From Acidimicrobiia bacterium (GTDB lineage: Bacteria > Actinomycetota > Acidimicrobiia > Spongiisociales > Spongiisociaceae), in NCBI GenBank assembly GCA_009841075.1, contig VXMP01000090.1, positions 1 through 64,000 of the forward strand: 64,000 nt of DNA. The letters are read 5' to 3'. The position numbers and the translations under genes were made by a program. Positions within the stretch are counted from its first letter, which is position 1, and the number at the start of each line of letters is the position of its first letter. The notes beneath the pieces were generated by a model. It worked only from the letters and a program-made list of their open reading frames with translations, had not been told where the DNA came from and did not search any database. Below, in pieces: positions 26,622-34,404 of this stretch.

Positions 26622-27980
26622 ATGACAACTTTTTTCACCGTATTTAAGAAGCGATTTAAGAAGCGCTTCGGGCTGTGGGTTCTGGTGGGTTTCCTGGTTG
26701 TTGCGGGTGCCTGTACCTCCGATAGCGAAGAGCCTCCGGCCGAAGAAGAGTCCACCACTTCCTCTACGGTTACGCCGGCTACGACTATAGACACCACCTC
26801 CACCGTCGGCACTACCTCCCCCACCACCACAACCACCCTCCCCGAACCTGTGGAAGAGTTCCCCGGACCTGAGGTTCTGGCCTACTTGGAAGACCTTCGC
26901 TCAATAGCGGTGGACATAGGCCAAATGGCTTTGGACATGCGGGCGGCCAACAACGACTGGGATAACCGTTCCGTAACCGACGTTTCCTATGGCGAAACCG
27001 AGGAGGCCTTGGTTGAAATCAGAAACCGGGCCCAGCTGCTGCGGGATTTGATCGGGTCCGTCCAGCCTCCGGAGGGTTACGGGCTTCCGATCGAGCACCA
27101 GACCGCTTGGGCTGCTTCCGGAGAGATGGCCGATGCCGCCACGGAAGCTCTGGCCGGGCTGAGGTCGCCGGACACCGGCGAGCGCCGCCGGGCGGGACTT
27201 AACGACTTCATAATCGCCTTTGAACGGTTCAACGGTGCCATCAACCGGATAGTGGACATCATCGGAGTGGGAGAGTTCACCGATCTTCCGGTTATCACGG
27301 TTGCTACTACGGAAGCCACCACCACCACGAGCACCACCCCGGCTGCCCAAACCACGACCACTACCACAGCAGCAGCCGAAACGACCACCACCAGCTCGAG
27401 CTCTACCACGACCACCACCACGGAGATAGAACCCACGGACTCCACGCTGATTCCAGGTCCGACCACCACTGCCGACCCGGCAGAGGTGGGGTTTACGTTG
27501 ATTGATAGTGGAGCGGATAATGACGGGGCTCGAATTTGGAAGATCGTCCAGGTGGATACCCTTACCACCAAGGCGCAGTTGTCCGGGCTGGCCGCCCGGC
27601 TTTCGGCCGAATATCGACTGTTAGACCAATACCAAGCCCTGACCATCTACTTTTCCCACTTTCCGGAAGGTACCTCCACCCTGGGTTGGTGGGTAGACGC
27701 CCCATATGGCGATTGGACGCGGGCGGGAGAGGTAGACAAAGGCGATTATTCCCTTCACCAGGTGGTGGATATGACCGTCGAAAAGGACTGGTCGCTCCTG
27801 CCGACACCACAGCAAATGAACCTGTTTCGGGCTTTGCGGAACTTTAGGGAAACCTACGCGGCGCAAAACAACGTCAGCCTCCCTCTGGCCGACCTCATCC
27901 CCACCGCCGCCACCGCCCTGGGTTATAGCGAAGCCGAGCTGCGGGGAGCCTTAGACGCCTGGACCGCCTGGACCGCCTAG
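26622..27980 (+). CDS. Secreted threonine-rich lipoprotein of unknown function
   Basis: A 452-residue exported protein I do not recognise. A basic N-terminus with a repeated K-K-R-F precedes a hydrophobic helix and V-V-A-G-A-C (Cys31), a weak lipobox, so it is probably membrane-anchored. Two low-complexity Thr/Ser/Pro linkers (about residues 38-72 and 230-280) separate a helical domain (about 73-228) from a C-terminal domain (about 290-452) with S-G-A-D-N-D-G-A-R-I-W-K. Such linkers are common in cell-wall-spanning actinobacterial proteins. ATG 26622 is chosen because AGGAG lies four bases upstream. tatA follows. Confidence 0.8.
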   Translation: MTTFFTVFKKRFKKRFGLWVLVGFLVVAGACTSDSEEPPAEEESTTSSTVTPATTIDTTSTVGTTSPTTTTTLPEPVEEFPGPEVLAYLEDLRSIAVDIGQMALDMRAANNDWDNRSVTDVSYGETEEALVEIRNRAQLLRDLIGSVQPPEGYGLPIEHQTAWAASGEMADAATEALAGLRSPDTGERRRAGLNDFIIAFERFNGAINRIVDIIGVGEFTDLPVITVATTEATTTTSTTPAAQTTTTTTAAAETTTTSSSSTTTTTTEIEPTDSTLIPGPTTTADPAEVGFTLIDSGADNDGARIWKIVQVDTLTTKAQLSGLAARLSAEYRLLDQYQALTIYFSHFPEGTSTLGWWVDAPYGDWTRAGEVDKGDYSLHQVVDMTVEKDWSLLPTPQQMNLFRALRNFRETYAAQNNVSLPLADLIPTAATALGYSEAELRGALDAWTAWTA

Positions 27981-28052
27981 GAATTATTGGCGGGTACGCA
28001 ACCGGCGGATCCTGTTAACATCAAGGGAACCTTTTAGGAAGGGAGAGACGAG

Positions 28053-28286
28053 TTGATTCCTAAGATCGCCGGTGGCGAGGTAATCGTAATCCTCATCGTG
28101 GTTCTTCTTCTGTTCGGTGCCAGGAAGCTTCCGGAGTTGGCTCGATCTTTGGGTAGCTCCGCCCGTGAGTTTCGCAAGGGAATCGAAGAAGGACGTTCGG
28201 AAGACGGGACTGGGGATGAGTCCGCTTCAGGCCAGACCATGTCGACCACCGAGCCCAACAACACCACTACCACCACCGAAACCTAG
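28053..28286 (+). CDS. tatA: Twin-arginine translocase TatA/E subunit
   Basis: A 77-residue TatA: one N-terminal membrane helix (E-V-I-V-I-L-I-V-V-L-L-L-F-G), then the hinge F-G-A-R-K-L-P-E-L-A-R-S-L-G and an amphipathic helix, then an acidic, threonine-rich tail. TatA forms the pore that moves folded proteins across the membrane. Usually tatC is close by; it is not in this window. The TTG start is preceded by GGGAGAG. The acidic T-T-T-T-T tail echoes the linkers of the neighbouring lipoprotein. Confidence 0.9.
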   Translation: MIPKIAGGEVIVILIVVLLLFGARKLPELARSLGSSAREFRKGIEEGRSEDGTGDESASGQTMSTTEPNNTTTTTET

Positions 28287-28307
28287 CTGAACGAGACCGT
28301 CAGCCTC

Positions 28308-28763
28308 CTAGTTGGACAAGGCGGACAGATAGTCTTCGATGTGGCGGGCCTCGGCCAGCTCCTCCGATTTGATTATGTCTGTTACCGTCCCCTTGGCGTC
28401 AAGCACGAAGGTGGTGCGAACCGCCGCCCCTAAAGACGAGTTGAACACGCCGTACACCTTGGAAACCTCTCCGTGTGGCCAAAAGTCGCTGAGTACCGGA
28501 TACTCGATTTCCTCCTGTTCTGCCCAGGCCCCGTTGCTGAAACGGGTGTCGCAGGTGATGGCCACCACGTTGGCCCCCAGGTCGGTTAGCTTGCCCAGGT
28601 TTTCCTGTAGCTCGCACAGCTCGCCGGTGCATACCCCGGTGAAGGGGAAGGGGATGAAGACCAGCAGGGTCTTGTTTCCTCGCAGGCTTTCCAACGTCAC
28701 CTGATCGTTGTTGGAGTTCGGCAAGGAGAAGTCCGGTGCCGCCTGTCCGATTTCTATAGCCAT
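28308..28763 (-). CDS. Peroxiredoxin (AhpE/Bcp-like)
   Basis: A 151-residue thiol peroxidase of the AhpC/TSA fold. The catalytic motif P-F-P-F-T-G-V-C has the peroxidatic Cys at 45, and a second Cys at 50 (C-T-G-E-L-C) is spaced as in the PrxQ/Bcp group. A-P-D-F-S-L-P is near the N-terminus and R-T-T-F-V-L-D is the conserved late strand. It reduces peroxides or organic hydroperoxides with a thioredoxin-type donor. Upstream is a near-perfect 22-base palindrome that could be its operator. Confidence 0.9.
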   Translation of the reverse strand: MAIEIGQAAPDFSLPNSNNDQVTLESLRGNKTLLVFIPFPFTGVCTGELCELQENLGKLTDLGANVVAITCDTRFSNGAWAEQEEIEYPVLSDFWPHGEVSKVYGVFNSSLGAAVRTTFVLDAKGTVTDIIKSEELAEARHIEDYLSALSN

Positions 28764-28821
28764 TTTGCTTTACCTCTATCTAGATGGATACCGTCTGTTG
28801 GGCTACGGTATTCTATTCACC

Positions 28822-28843
28822 CCGAGTAGGTATACCTATTCGG
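28822..28843. promoter_or_regulatory. 22-base palindrome, candidate operator of the peroxiredoxin gene
   Basis: CCGAGTAGGTA and TACCTATTCGG are complementary 11-base arms (one G-T) with no spacer. The dyad includes the metalloprotease stop codon. On the minus strand TAGGTA inside it lies 17 bases before TAGAAT, a plausible -35/-10 pair for the peroxiredoxin gene, so a regulator could bind over the promoter. Confidence 0.45.
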
Positions 28844-29909
28844 TGAAGGAATCGTCCAGTAGAACCCGGGCCGCCCATCCGGTGACGTCCTCGATCTCCT
28901 GAACGGTGGGTAGGTTCTTGCTGCTCAGCCAGACTTTCCCGACCGCTTCCGACCCCCATCGCTCCCGAACCTCATAGTAGAAATCGGTGCCTCCGCCGGT
29001 GGCGGCAGTGGTCTTCGGAAAAGCCCCGGCGCTCTCCAACTCCTCGTATCGGGCGGACAGATGTTCGATCCAGGCCGAGGTTATCTCTTCTCGGTCGGGG
29101 AGATAGCCCTCGCTTGCCTCTCCTACCAGATAGGTTACGTATCCCTCCAACATGCTCATGGCGGCTTGCAGCTTTTCGTGCCGATCTTCGTCGATCTCGC
29201 CCGAAAAAAGAGTTGGCCCGAAATCGAAATTGCCTACTGGTAGTTGAGGGTCGGTGAGGGCGTCCTGCCACTCGGGAAGCAGGTTGAGGTCAAACTCGAG
29301 GTCCGGGGTCAGGTCACCGAGCAGGTCGATAAGGTAGGGGCGCACCCAGGGCAAACCCAGCAGGGCTTCGTGTGCCACTTCGTGCAAAGCCACCCACATT
29401 CTTACCTGGAGCGGGTCGAGGTCGTATTCGGAGGCGAAACGTTCGATAGCCGGGATGTGAAAGGTGAAGCCCAGCGGCCGGGCGGTGGGGAGACCGGTAT
29501 CAAAGGATCCGAAGGCGCAGGAGAGGCTACCGGCCAGAAGACCGGCGTGGAGCCCGGCCATTATCGCCCCCAAAGGTTGGAGCAGGGAATCGAGCGGGCC
29601 CTCGCCTCCGCCCTTAAGGTCTGCCAAGGATTCAACCATATAACCGAAGGAGCGCAGATGCAGCCGGGCCCAGCCCTTCCGGTCGACCAGAACCGGTTGC
29701 AGAGTGTGGTCGACTCTTAAATCGGTGGCGTCGGTAAACCTCATCCGGGCTGTCTGGGCAATCTCCAGATATTCGTCGGCCAACCAGGGATCGATGGCTT
29801 CGGACGGCCCGGACAGGTGGTCGGCCAGCTGATCGGCCAATGCCCAGTTGATCCGCCCCGGTTCTTGTAGGAGCTCCATGAGTTCCTCTAGGAGGTTGCG
29901 TTCGGCCAC
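28836..29909 (-). CDS. Zinc-dependent metalloprotease-like protein, DUF2342 family
   Basis: About 357 residues of the DUF2342 (coenzyme F420 biosynthesis-associated) family, common in actinobacteria. The zinc motif H-E-V-A-H is in V-A-L-H-E-V-A-H-E-A-L-L-G (about residue 175), and a downstream Glu lies in M-L-E-G-Y-V-T-Y-L. The natural substrate is not known. I chose GTG 29909 because GGAGG lies eight bases upstream; a TTG at 29939 would add 10 residues and has no ribosome site. It diverges from moaE. Confidence 0.82.
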   Translation of the reverse strand: MAERNLLEELMELLQEPGRINWALADQLADHLSGPSEAIDPWLADEYLEIAQTARMRFTDATDLRVDHTLQPVLVDRKGWARLHLRSFGYMVESLADLKGGGEGPLDSLLQPLGAIMAGLHAGLLAGSLSCAFGSFDTGLPTARPLGFTFHIPAIERFASEYDLDPLQVRMWVALHEVAHEALLGLPWVRPYLIDLLGDLTPDLEFDLNLLPEWQDALTDPQLPVGNFDFGPTLFSGEIDEDRHEKLQAAMSMLEGYVTYLVGEASEGYLPDREEITSAWIEHLSARYEELESAGAFPKTTAATGGGTDFYYEVRERWGSEAVGKVWLSSKNLPTVQEIEDVTGWAARVLLDDSFTE

Positions 29910-29970
29910 CTTTGAGACCTCCGGATGTGGTTTGTCCAAGTTTCGACAATTCTAATGGCCGGTAGGTGCG

Positions 29971-29976
29971 TAAACT
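29971..29976 (+). promoter_or_regulatory. -10 element of moaE, leaderless configuration
   Basis: TAAACT lies seven bases before the moaE ATG at 29984. No Shine-Dalgarno sequence is present there. Confidence 0.45.
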
Positions 29977-29983
29977 CCCTCGC

Positions 29984-30430
29984 ATGTCCTCACCTCTTGA
30001 GAATGGCACGACCGGACGAAGGGTTCGGGTTTCACCTCGACCGATCGACCCGGGGGCCCTGATAACCGAGGTAACCGGTGCCGAGAGCGGGGCAATCGCT
30101 CTTTTCCTGGGAACGGTTCGGGACCATTCGCCGGATCGGGAGGGAATCACCCATCTGGAGTACGAGGCCTACCAAACCCAGGTGGAGGCCAAGATAGAAG
30201 AGGTAGTCAAGGAAGCCGATTCCCGTTGGCAGATCAACCGGATGGTGGTGGAACATCGGGTGGGTCGGGTGGATCTAACCGAGATCTCGGTAGCGGTGGC
30301 CGTGGCCTGCGGTCACAGAGAGGAGGCCTTTGCCGCCGCCCGCTATCTGATCGACGAGCTCAAGGCCCGGGCCCCCATCTGGAAAAAGGAGGTCTGGCCG
30401 GAAGGTGAAGCCTGGTCACCGGGTGCTTGA
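29984..30430 (+). CDS. moaE: Molybdopterin synthase catalytic subunit
   Basis: A 148-residue MoaE that converts precursor Z to molybdopterin with sulfur from MoaD. Motifs are F-L-G-T-V-R-D-H, L-E-Y-E-A-Y and the C-terminal R-A-P-I-W-K-K-E with the catalytic lysines. An H-R-V-G-R-V segment is as in the family. ATG 29984 is chosen because a -10 sequence sits just upstream; a GTG at 29966 would overlap it. No moaD or other Mo-cofactor gene is in the window. Confidence 0.92.
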   Translation: MSSPLENGTTGRRVRVSPRPIDPGALITEVTGAESGAIALFLGTVRDHSPDREGITHLEYEAYQTQVEAKIEEVVKEADSRWQINRMVVEHRVGRVDLTEISVAVAVACGHREEAFAAARYLIDELKARAPIWKKEVWPEGEAWSPGA

Positions 30431-30456
30431 AGCCGGGTTCTTCAACTACTTTTTTT
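30427..30456 (+). terminator. Terminator after moaE
   Basis: TTGAAG (30427-30432), a 7-base loop and CTTCAA (30440-30445) are followed by CTAC and seven T (30450-30456). The stem is short (6 bp) and overlaps the moaE stop codon. Confidence 0.45.
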
Positions 30457-30463
30457 GAACCGG

Positions 30464-31063
30464 TCAGTTGTCGGGGTGGGATGGTTTCGACAGGTTCCAG
30501 ACGGTGGGGGTGAGACCGGCGGCCAGGAAGATCTTTATGGCGTCGCCGATCAGAAACGGTTCCATGCCCTTGTCGAAAGCGGTTAGAAAGTCCCAGGAGA
30601 AGTAGCTCATCAGCCAGGCAACGCCGAGGGTGTAGATGATCAGGTTACCGAACAGAAAGGTGAACACCGAGGTACCGAAGCGGCGGTCGTAGCGTCTTTC
30701 GGCCAGGTAACCCGTGACATAGGCCGCCACTATGAATCCGGCCAGATAGCCGGCGGTCGATCCGGTCAAGGTTTCCCAGCCTCCGGTTCCTCCGGCATAG
30801 AAGGGGAGTCCCACCCCACCCAGGGCCACATAAAGGAGCTGGCTTGCGGCCCCGGCCCGGGATCCGAGCACCGCCCCGGTCAGCAACACCGCGAAGGTCT
30901 GGCCGGTGATGGGAACGGGGGTAAAACCCAGAGGGATGGAAATCTGGGCGCAGGCCGCGGTCAGAAGGGCGAAACCAAGCACCCGAACCGCGGTTGCGAT
31001 CCGGGCGTCTAGCTTTCCGAGCGGCAGGATACGGGTGGATAGAACCTCAGGCTGGTAGGTCAT
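30464..31063 (-). CDS. bioY: Biotin transporter BioY (ECF substrate-binding subunit)
   Basis: A 199-residue membrane protein with six helices and the BioY motifs P-L-G-F-T-P-V-P-I-T-G-Q-T, G-S-R-A-G-A-A-S-Q-L-L-Y, G-G-x-G-L-P and T-G-S-T-A-G-Y-L. It captures biotin and is energised by an ECF module (EcfA/T), which is not in the window, although BioY can also work alone. AAGGAAGAG lies about 12 bases before the ATG. The 135-base upstream region shows no clear BioQ or BirA site. Confidence 0.93.
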   Translation of the reverse strand: MTYQPEVLSTRILPLGKLDARIATAVRVLGFALLTAACAQISIPLGFTPVPITGQTFAVLLTGAVLGSRAGAASQLLYVALGGVGLPFYAGGTGGWETLTGSTAGYLAGFIVAAYVTGYLAERRYDRRFGTSVFTFLFGNLIIYTLGVAWLMSYFSWDFLTAFDKGMEPFLIGDAIKIFLAAGLTPTVWNLSKPSHPDN

Positions 31064-31246
31064 ATGGCAATTCTCTTCCTTTATTCGGCGGGGTCATCTA
31101 CTTTAGGTTTACTTTTCTTTGACTCGGTGGGTTTGGATCGCGTTTCAGCCTCAAAATTGATGCGGGAAGGTTGTCCTCCCCGGTGATTATTCTCGGGGTT
31201 GAGTACCCAAGTTATCTCGGGCTTCAGGCAGGAAAAAACTTTTCAG

Positions 31247-32311
31247 ATGCAAGGCCAATCCGATGCTTCCCCTTCTATGCCGAGCGGGCAGGCCAAAACC
31301 AGATCGTTTTTCTGGCCGGTATTTGTTGCAGTGGTGGTGTTGTGTGCGGCGGTGCCATTGGGTCTCTGGTTCGTAACCGTCCCCTATTACGCCACCTGGC
31401 CGGGCCCGGTCAAAGAGGTGGTGGACTACATCAGCATAGAAGAAGGCCCGACTGTTCATCCCCTGAACGGAGACCTCTATTTGCTTACCGTCAGCCTGCA
31501 GGAAGTGAACGTCTACGGGGTGGTGGAGGGTTGGCTTGATCCCGACGTGGATCTGGTAGGCCGTTGGAACATACGTCCCGAAGGGGTTACGCCGGAGGAG
31601 TATCGGCAGGCCAACCTGACCGCGATGGAAAGGTCCATGGATAACGCGGTGGTGGCGGCTCTTGATTATCTGGAAATACCCATCGAACGGGGTGTAGGTG
31701 GGGTGCGGGTGGCATCGGTGTTGCCGGACGGCCCGGCCGCAGGGATTGTCGAAGTGGGTGACGTGGTGGTAGCGGTGGGAGGCACCCCGGTAACCAGTCG
31801 AGCCGAGGCGATCGAGACGATCTCTTCCCGGGCGGTCGACGACCTGGTGGTTCTGGATGTCTTGCGGGAAGAGGAGCGGGTCAACCTCAACGTGACCTTG
31901 GGGGAGCACGTCGACTTTCCGGGCCAACCCATGGTCGGGGTAGGTTTGGAGGTTTATCCCCCCCCGGCGGAAATACCTTTCGAAATCGAAATCGACCGGG
32001 CTACTTCGGGTGGAGGCCCGTCGGCGGGGATGATGTACAGCCTGGGGCTGATCGATCTTCTCACCGAAGAGGACCTGGTGGGAGGCAAGATCGTGGCCGG
32101 GACCGGCACCATTTCGCCGGACGGGGTGGTCGGTCCGATCGGCGGTATCCGCCAGAAGGTGATCGCCGCCCAAGACGCCGGGGCCGGATTCATCCTGGTA
32201 CCAGAGGATAATTATGCGGACGCCCTGACCGTTAAAGGAGATGCGGTGGAAATCTTTTCGATTTCGACCATAGACGAGGCGGTTGAAGCCCTAAGGGAAG
32301 CGGGCGGTTAG
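31247..32311 (+). CDS. PDZ domain and Lon-type (S16) serine protease, YlbL-like
   Basis: About 354 residues: one N-terminal membrane helix (F-F-W-P-V-F-V-A-V-V-V-L-C), an extracytoplasmic PDZ domain (around G-V-R-V-A-S-V-L-P-D-G-P-A) and a Lon proteolytic domain. The catalytic Ser is in S-G-G-G-P-S-A-G-M (about residue 258) and the Lys in I-G-G-I-R-Q-K-V-I-A-A (about 303). This is the YlbL/SdrC-like architecture of Gram-positive bacteria. The start is uncertain between ATG 31247 and a TTG at 31199. It is followed by the DivIVA-type gene. Confidence 0.88.
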   Translation: MQGQSDASPSMPSGQAKTRSFFWPVFVAVVVLCAAVPLGLWFVTVPYYATWPGPVKEVVDYISIEEGPTVHPLNGDLYLLTVSLQEVNVYGVVEGWLDPDVDLVGRWNIRPEGVTPEEYRQANLTAMERSMDNAVVAALDYLEIPIERGVGGVRVASVLPDGPAAGIVEVGDVVVAVGGTPVTSRAEAIETISSRAVDDLVVLDVLREEERVNLNVTLGEHVDFPGQPMVGVGLEVYPPPAEIPFEIEIDRATSGGGPSAGMMYSLGLIDLLTEEDLVGGKIVAGTGTISPDGVVGPIGGIRQKVIAAQDAGAGFILVPEDNYADALTVKGDAVEIFSISTIDEAVEALREAGG

Positions 32312-32335
32312 GCCCATCGCCGATTGATAGTCGAT

Positions 32336-32367
32336 TTATCCAGAATCTTATTCCCTATTTATCCACA
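32336..32367 (+). promoter_or_regulatory. Two DnaA-box-like sequences upstream of a DivIVA-domain gene
   Basis: TTATCCAGA (32336-32344) and a perfect DnaA box TTATCCACA (32359-32367) lie in the same orientation with starts 23 bases apart, just before a likely -10 (TAGGCT, 32374-32379) and the ATG at 32388. Such a pair could let DnaA regulate the gene. The spacer is too short, and has too few boxes, for an origin. Confidence 0.5.
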
Positions 32368-32387
32368 ATCCGGTAGGCTTACTCACA

Positions 32388-33416
32388 ATGAGTCGGGATG
32401 TTCCTAGCACAGATTTTGAACAGGTGACCTTCGGAAGAACCCTGTTCGGATACGATCCGGAGGAGGTACGCGCCTTCGTAGAAGAGGCCGGAAAGCGCAT
32501 CGCCGAGCTGTCGGAGTTGGTACATGGCGGCCCCTCCCAACCCCAGGCTGTAGACGATTACCACCTCTCTCAGGCCAAAGAGGAAGCGATGGCGCTAAGG
32601 AAAGCGGCCTGGGAGGCGGCCTTGGCGATGTTGGAGTCGGCCGGCGCCGAGGTGGCTTCCATGCGGAGCCAGGCGGAACAGGAAGCCTTGGAGATAATCG
32701 ACGAAGCCGAGCGTCGGGCGGTGCGAAATCGGGTAGCGGCCCGAAGGGACAGCAAAAACACCCTGGCCAACGCTCGGGCCGAGCACGATCGCCTGGTTGA
32801 CATGGCGAAACGTCTCAGCCAGGAAATAATGGCCGGAAAGGTGACCGATGAGAGGCCGGACGGAGAGGAGTGGGCGCAGATGATGGCGGGAACCACCCGG
32901 TATCCGGTGGTATCCATTCCGTCTATTCCCCCAAGCGAAGCGGATGAAAACGCCACGATACGTATTATCCATCCGGTGGAGGCCGAAGAAGCGGAGCTAA
33001 AGGATGTACCCCGACCTGCCCAAGAAAACGGGGGTGCCTATTCCCCGGTACCTAATCCGGATTGGGCGGATGGTTCCCGAACCATCCGCGTGGTAGAAAC
33101 GTCTCCCCCTCCATCGAAGGACGAGGTAGACGGGGTGGAGATGGCTCGGGAAGTGGCTTCCCTCAAAGCGGTCCAAGCCGAGCAGGAAAGCAAAGAACCC
33201 GAAGCCCACCCGGATTATCCGCCTCAGAAGCCGGCCGTCTCGACTAATGGCCACCGGCGCAGGAGCCGGGAAACCCGGCCGGTAGCTCCTCCTAACCGGG
33301 AGAACCGTGAGAACGGGCGGGCAAATGAGAACGGGCAGGCACTTGAAAAGGATTCATCGGTGCACGATGAATTGACCCGGCTGTTCACCCGTTTACGTGA
33401 ACTCGCCCCCCGCTAG
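32388..33416 (+). CDS. DivIVA-domain coiled-coil protein
   Basis: A 342-residue soluble protein. Residues about 10-130 fit a DivIVA-like domain: F-x-x-x-x-F-G-Y-D-P-E-E-V-R-A-F-V (13-31), then a long Ala/Glu/Arg-rich coiled coil (about 60-150). The C-terminal half (150-320) is disordered, acidic and proline-rich, with a short helix at the end. Proteins of this type sit at poles or septa and organise cell-wall growth. TAGGCT lies eight bases before the ATG, suggesting a leaderless message. It overlaps the CobW-like start by 20 bases. Family assignment is moderate; precise role unknown. Confidence 0.75.
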   Translation: MSRDVPSTDFEQVTFGRTLFGYDPEEVRAFVEEAGKRIAELSELVHGGPSQPQAVDDYHLSQAKEEAMALRKAAWEAALAMLESAGAEVASMRSQAEQEALEIIDEAERRAVRNRVAARRDSKNTLANARAEHDRLVDMAKRLSQEIMAGKVTDERPDGEEWAQMMAGTTRYPVVSIPSIPPSEADENATIRIIHPVEAEEAELKDVPRPAQENGGAYSPVPNPDWADGSRTIRVVETSPPPSKDEVDGVEMAREVASLKAVQAEQESKEPEAHPDYPPQKPAVSTNGHRRRSRETRPVAPPNRENRENGRANENGQALEKDSSVHDELTRLFTRLRELAPR

Positions 33417-34404
33417 AGGAGACAACCCCCCTCCCCGGGTCACCGTGCTGACCGGTTACCTAGGTGCCGGCAAGACTACCCTGGTCAACCATCTGCTCTC
33501 CGCCGACCACGGCTATCGCATCGCGGTGATCGTCAACGAGGCAGGTGACATCGGCATCGACGGCGACCTGGTGGTGTCGTCGGACGAGGAAGTGATCGAG
33601 ATGGCGAACGGCTGCGTATGCTGCACCCTTTCGGTTCGACAAGACCTGACCGCCACCCTCAAAAAGCTACTGGAGCGACCGGATTCGCCTCGATATTTTC
33701 TGATAGAGGCCAGCGGCTTGGCCGACCCGGTACCCCTCACCCAGGCCTTGTTCGTGGACGGTTTGGCCGACCAACTGGTCTTGGACGGAGTGATCACCAT
33801 GGTCGATTCCCAGCACATTGAGCACCATTTGGACCGGTTCGACTCCAACCCGACCGACAGCCGGGCGGCCGATCAGATCCTGTGCGCCGATCGCATAGTT
33901 CTTAACAAGACCGATCTGGTAGGTACGTCCGACTGCGATCGGATCGAGGGACGTATCCGCACCCTCAACAGCACCGCTCCACTGATCAGAACCAGATACG
34001 CTCGGGTCGATCCGGGCCTGCTCCTCGGGATCGGAGCCTTTGATCCGGCCCGCCAAGCCGTTGAATCAGGTCGCTTCGGAATCGAATCCGAACCGGCGGA
34101 CCACACCCTACAGGCCACCAGTCTGGAGGTATTCGACGAGCTGGACCGGACGCGTCTGTTGGCCTGGTTGCAGGCCCTGGTCGATGACCGGGCGGAGGAT
34201 ATCCACCGGATCAAGGGCATACTGGCCCTGGCCGGAGAGACCCAACCCATTGTCTTGCAGGGTATTCGTTCCGTGTTCGAGTTGTATCCAGGAGGATCAT
34301 GGTCGGAGGGTCGTTCCAGCCGCCTGGTGGTGATCGGACGGGACCTGGACGAGGAGATGTTGCGGGAGGGTCTGGCCGGATGTCGGGCGGAGCAAACGCA
34401 CTAA
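33397..34404 (+). CDS. CobW/COG0523 family metal-chaperone GTPase
   Basis: A 335-residue G3E GTPase. Walker A is G-Y-L-G-A-G-K-T-T (20-28), and the metal-binding C-V-C-C (73-76) lies in the usual E-x-x-N-G-C-x-C-C context. S-G-L-A-D-P and N-K-T-D follow, and a CobW C-terminal domain starts near residue 235. The family delivers or senses Zn, Co or other metals. There is no his-rich loop to hint at the metal. The GTG start lies within the end of the previous gene. The stop overlaps the ATG of the SAHH-like gene (TAATG), so the two are coupled. Confidence 0.88.
   Translation: MNSPPARGDNPPPRVTVLTGYLGAGKTTLVNHLLSADHGYRIAVIVNEAGDIGIDGDLVVSSDEEVIEMANGCVCCTLSVRQDLTATLKKLLERPDSPRYFLIEASGLADPVPLTQALFVDGLADQLVLDGVITMVDSQHIEHHLDRFDSNPTDSRAADQILCADRIVLNKTDLVGTSDCDRIEGRIRTLNSTAPLIRTRYARVDPGLLLGIGAFDPARQAVESGRFGIESEPADHTLQATSLEVFDELDRTRLLAWLQALVDDRAEDIHRIKGILALAGETQPIVLQGIRSVFELYPGGSWSEGRSSRLVVIGRDLDEEMLREGLAGCRAEQTH

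Noticed and set aside
26901-27646. Valine-rich minus-strand frames opposite the Thr-rich lipoprotein
   Set aside because: Long V-V-V stretches are the complement of ACC threonine codons.
31064-31198. Biotin operator (BioQ, BioR or BirA) upstream of bioY
   Set aside because: No TTGTAAAC-, TTATAGATAA- or TGAACAC-like palindrome was found.
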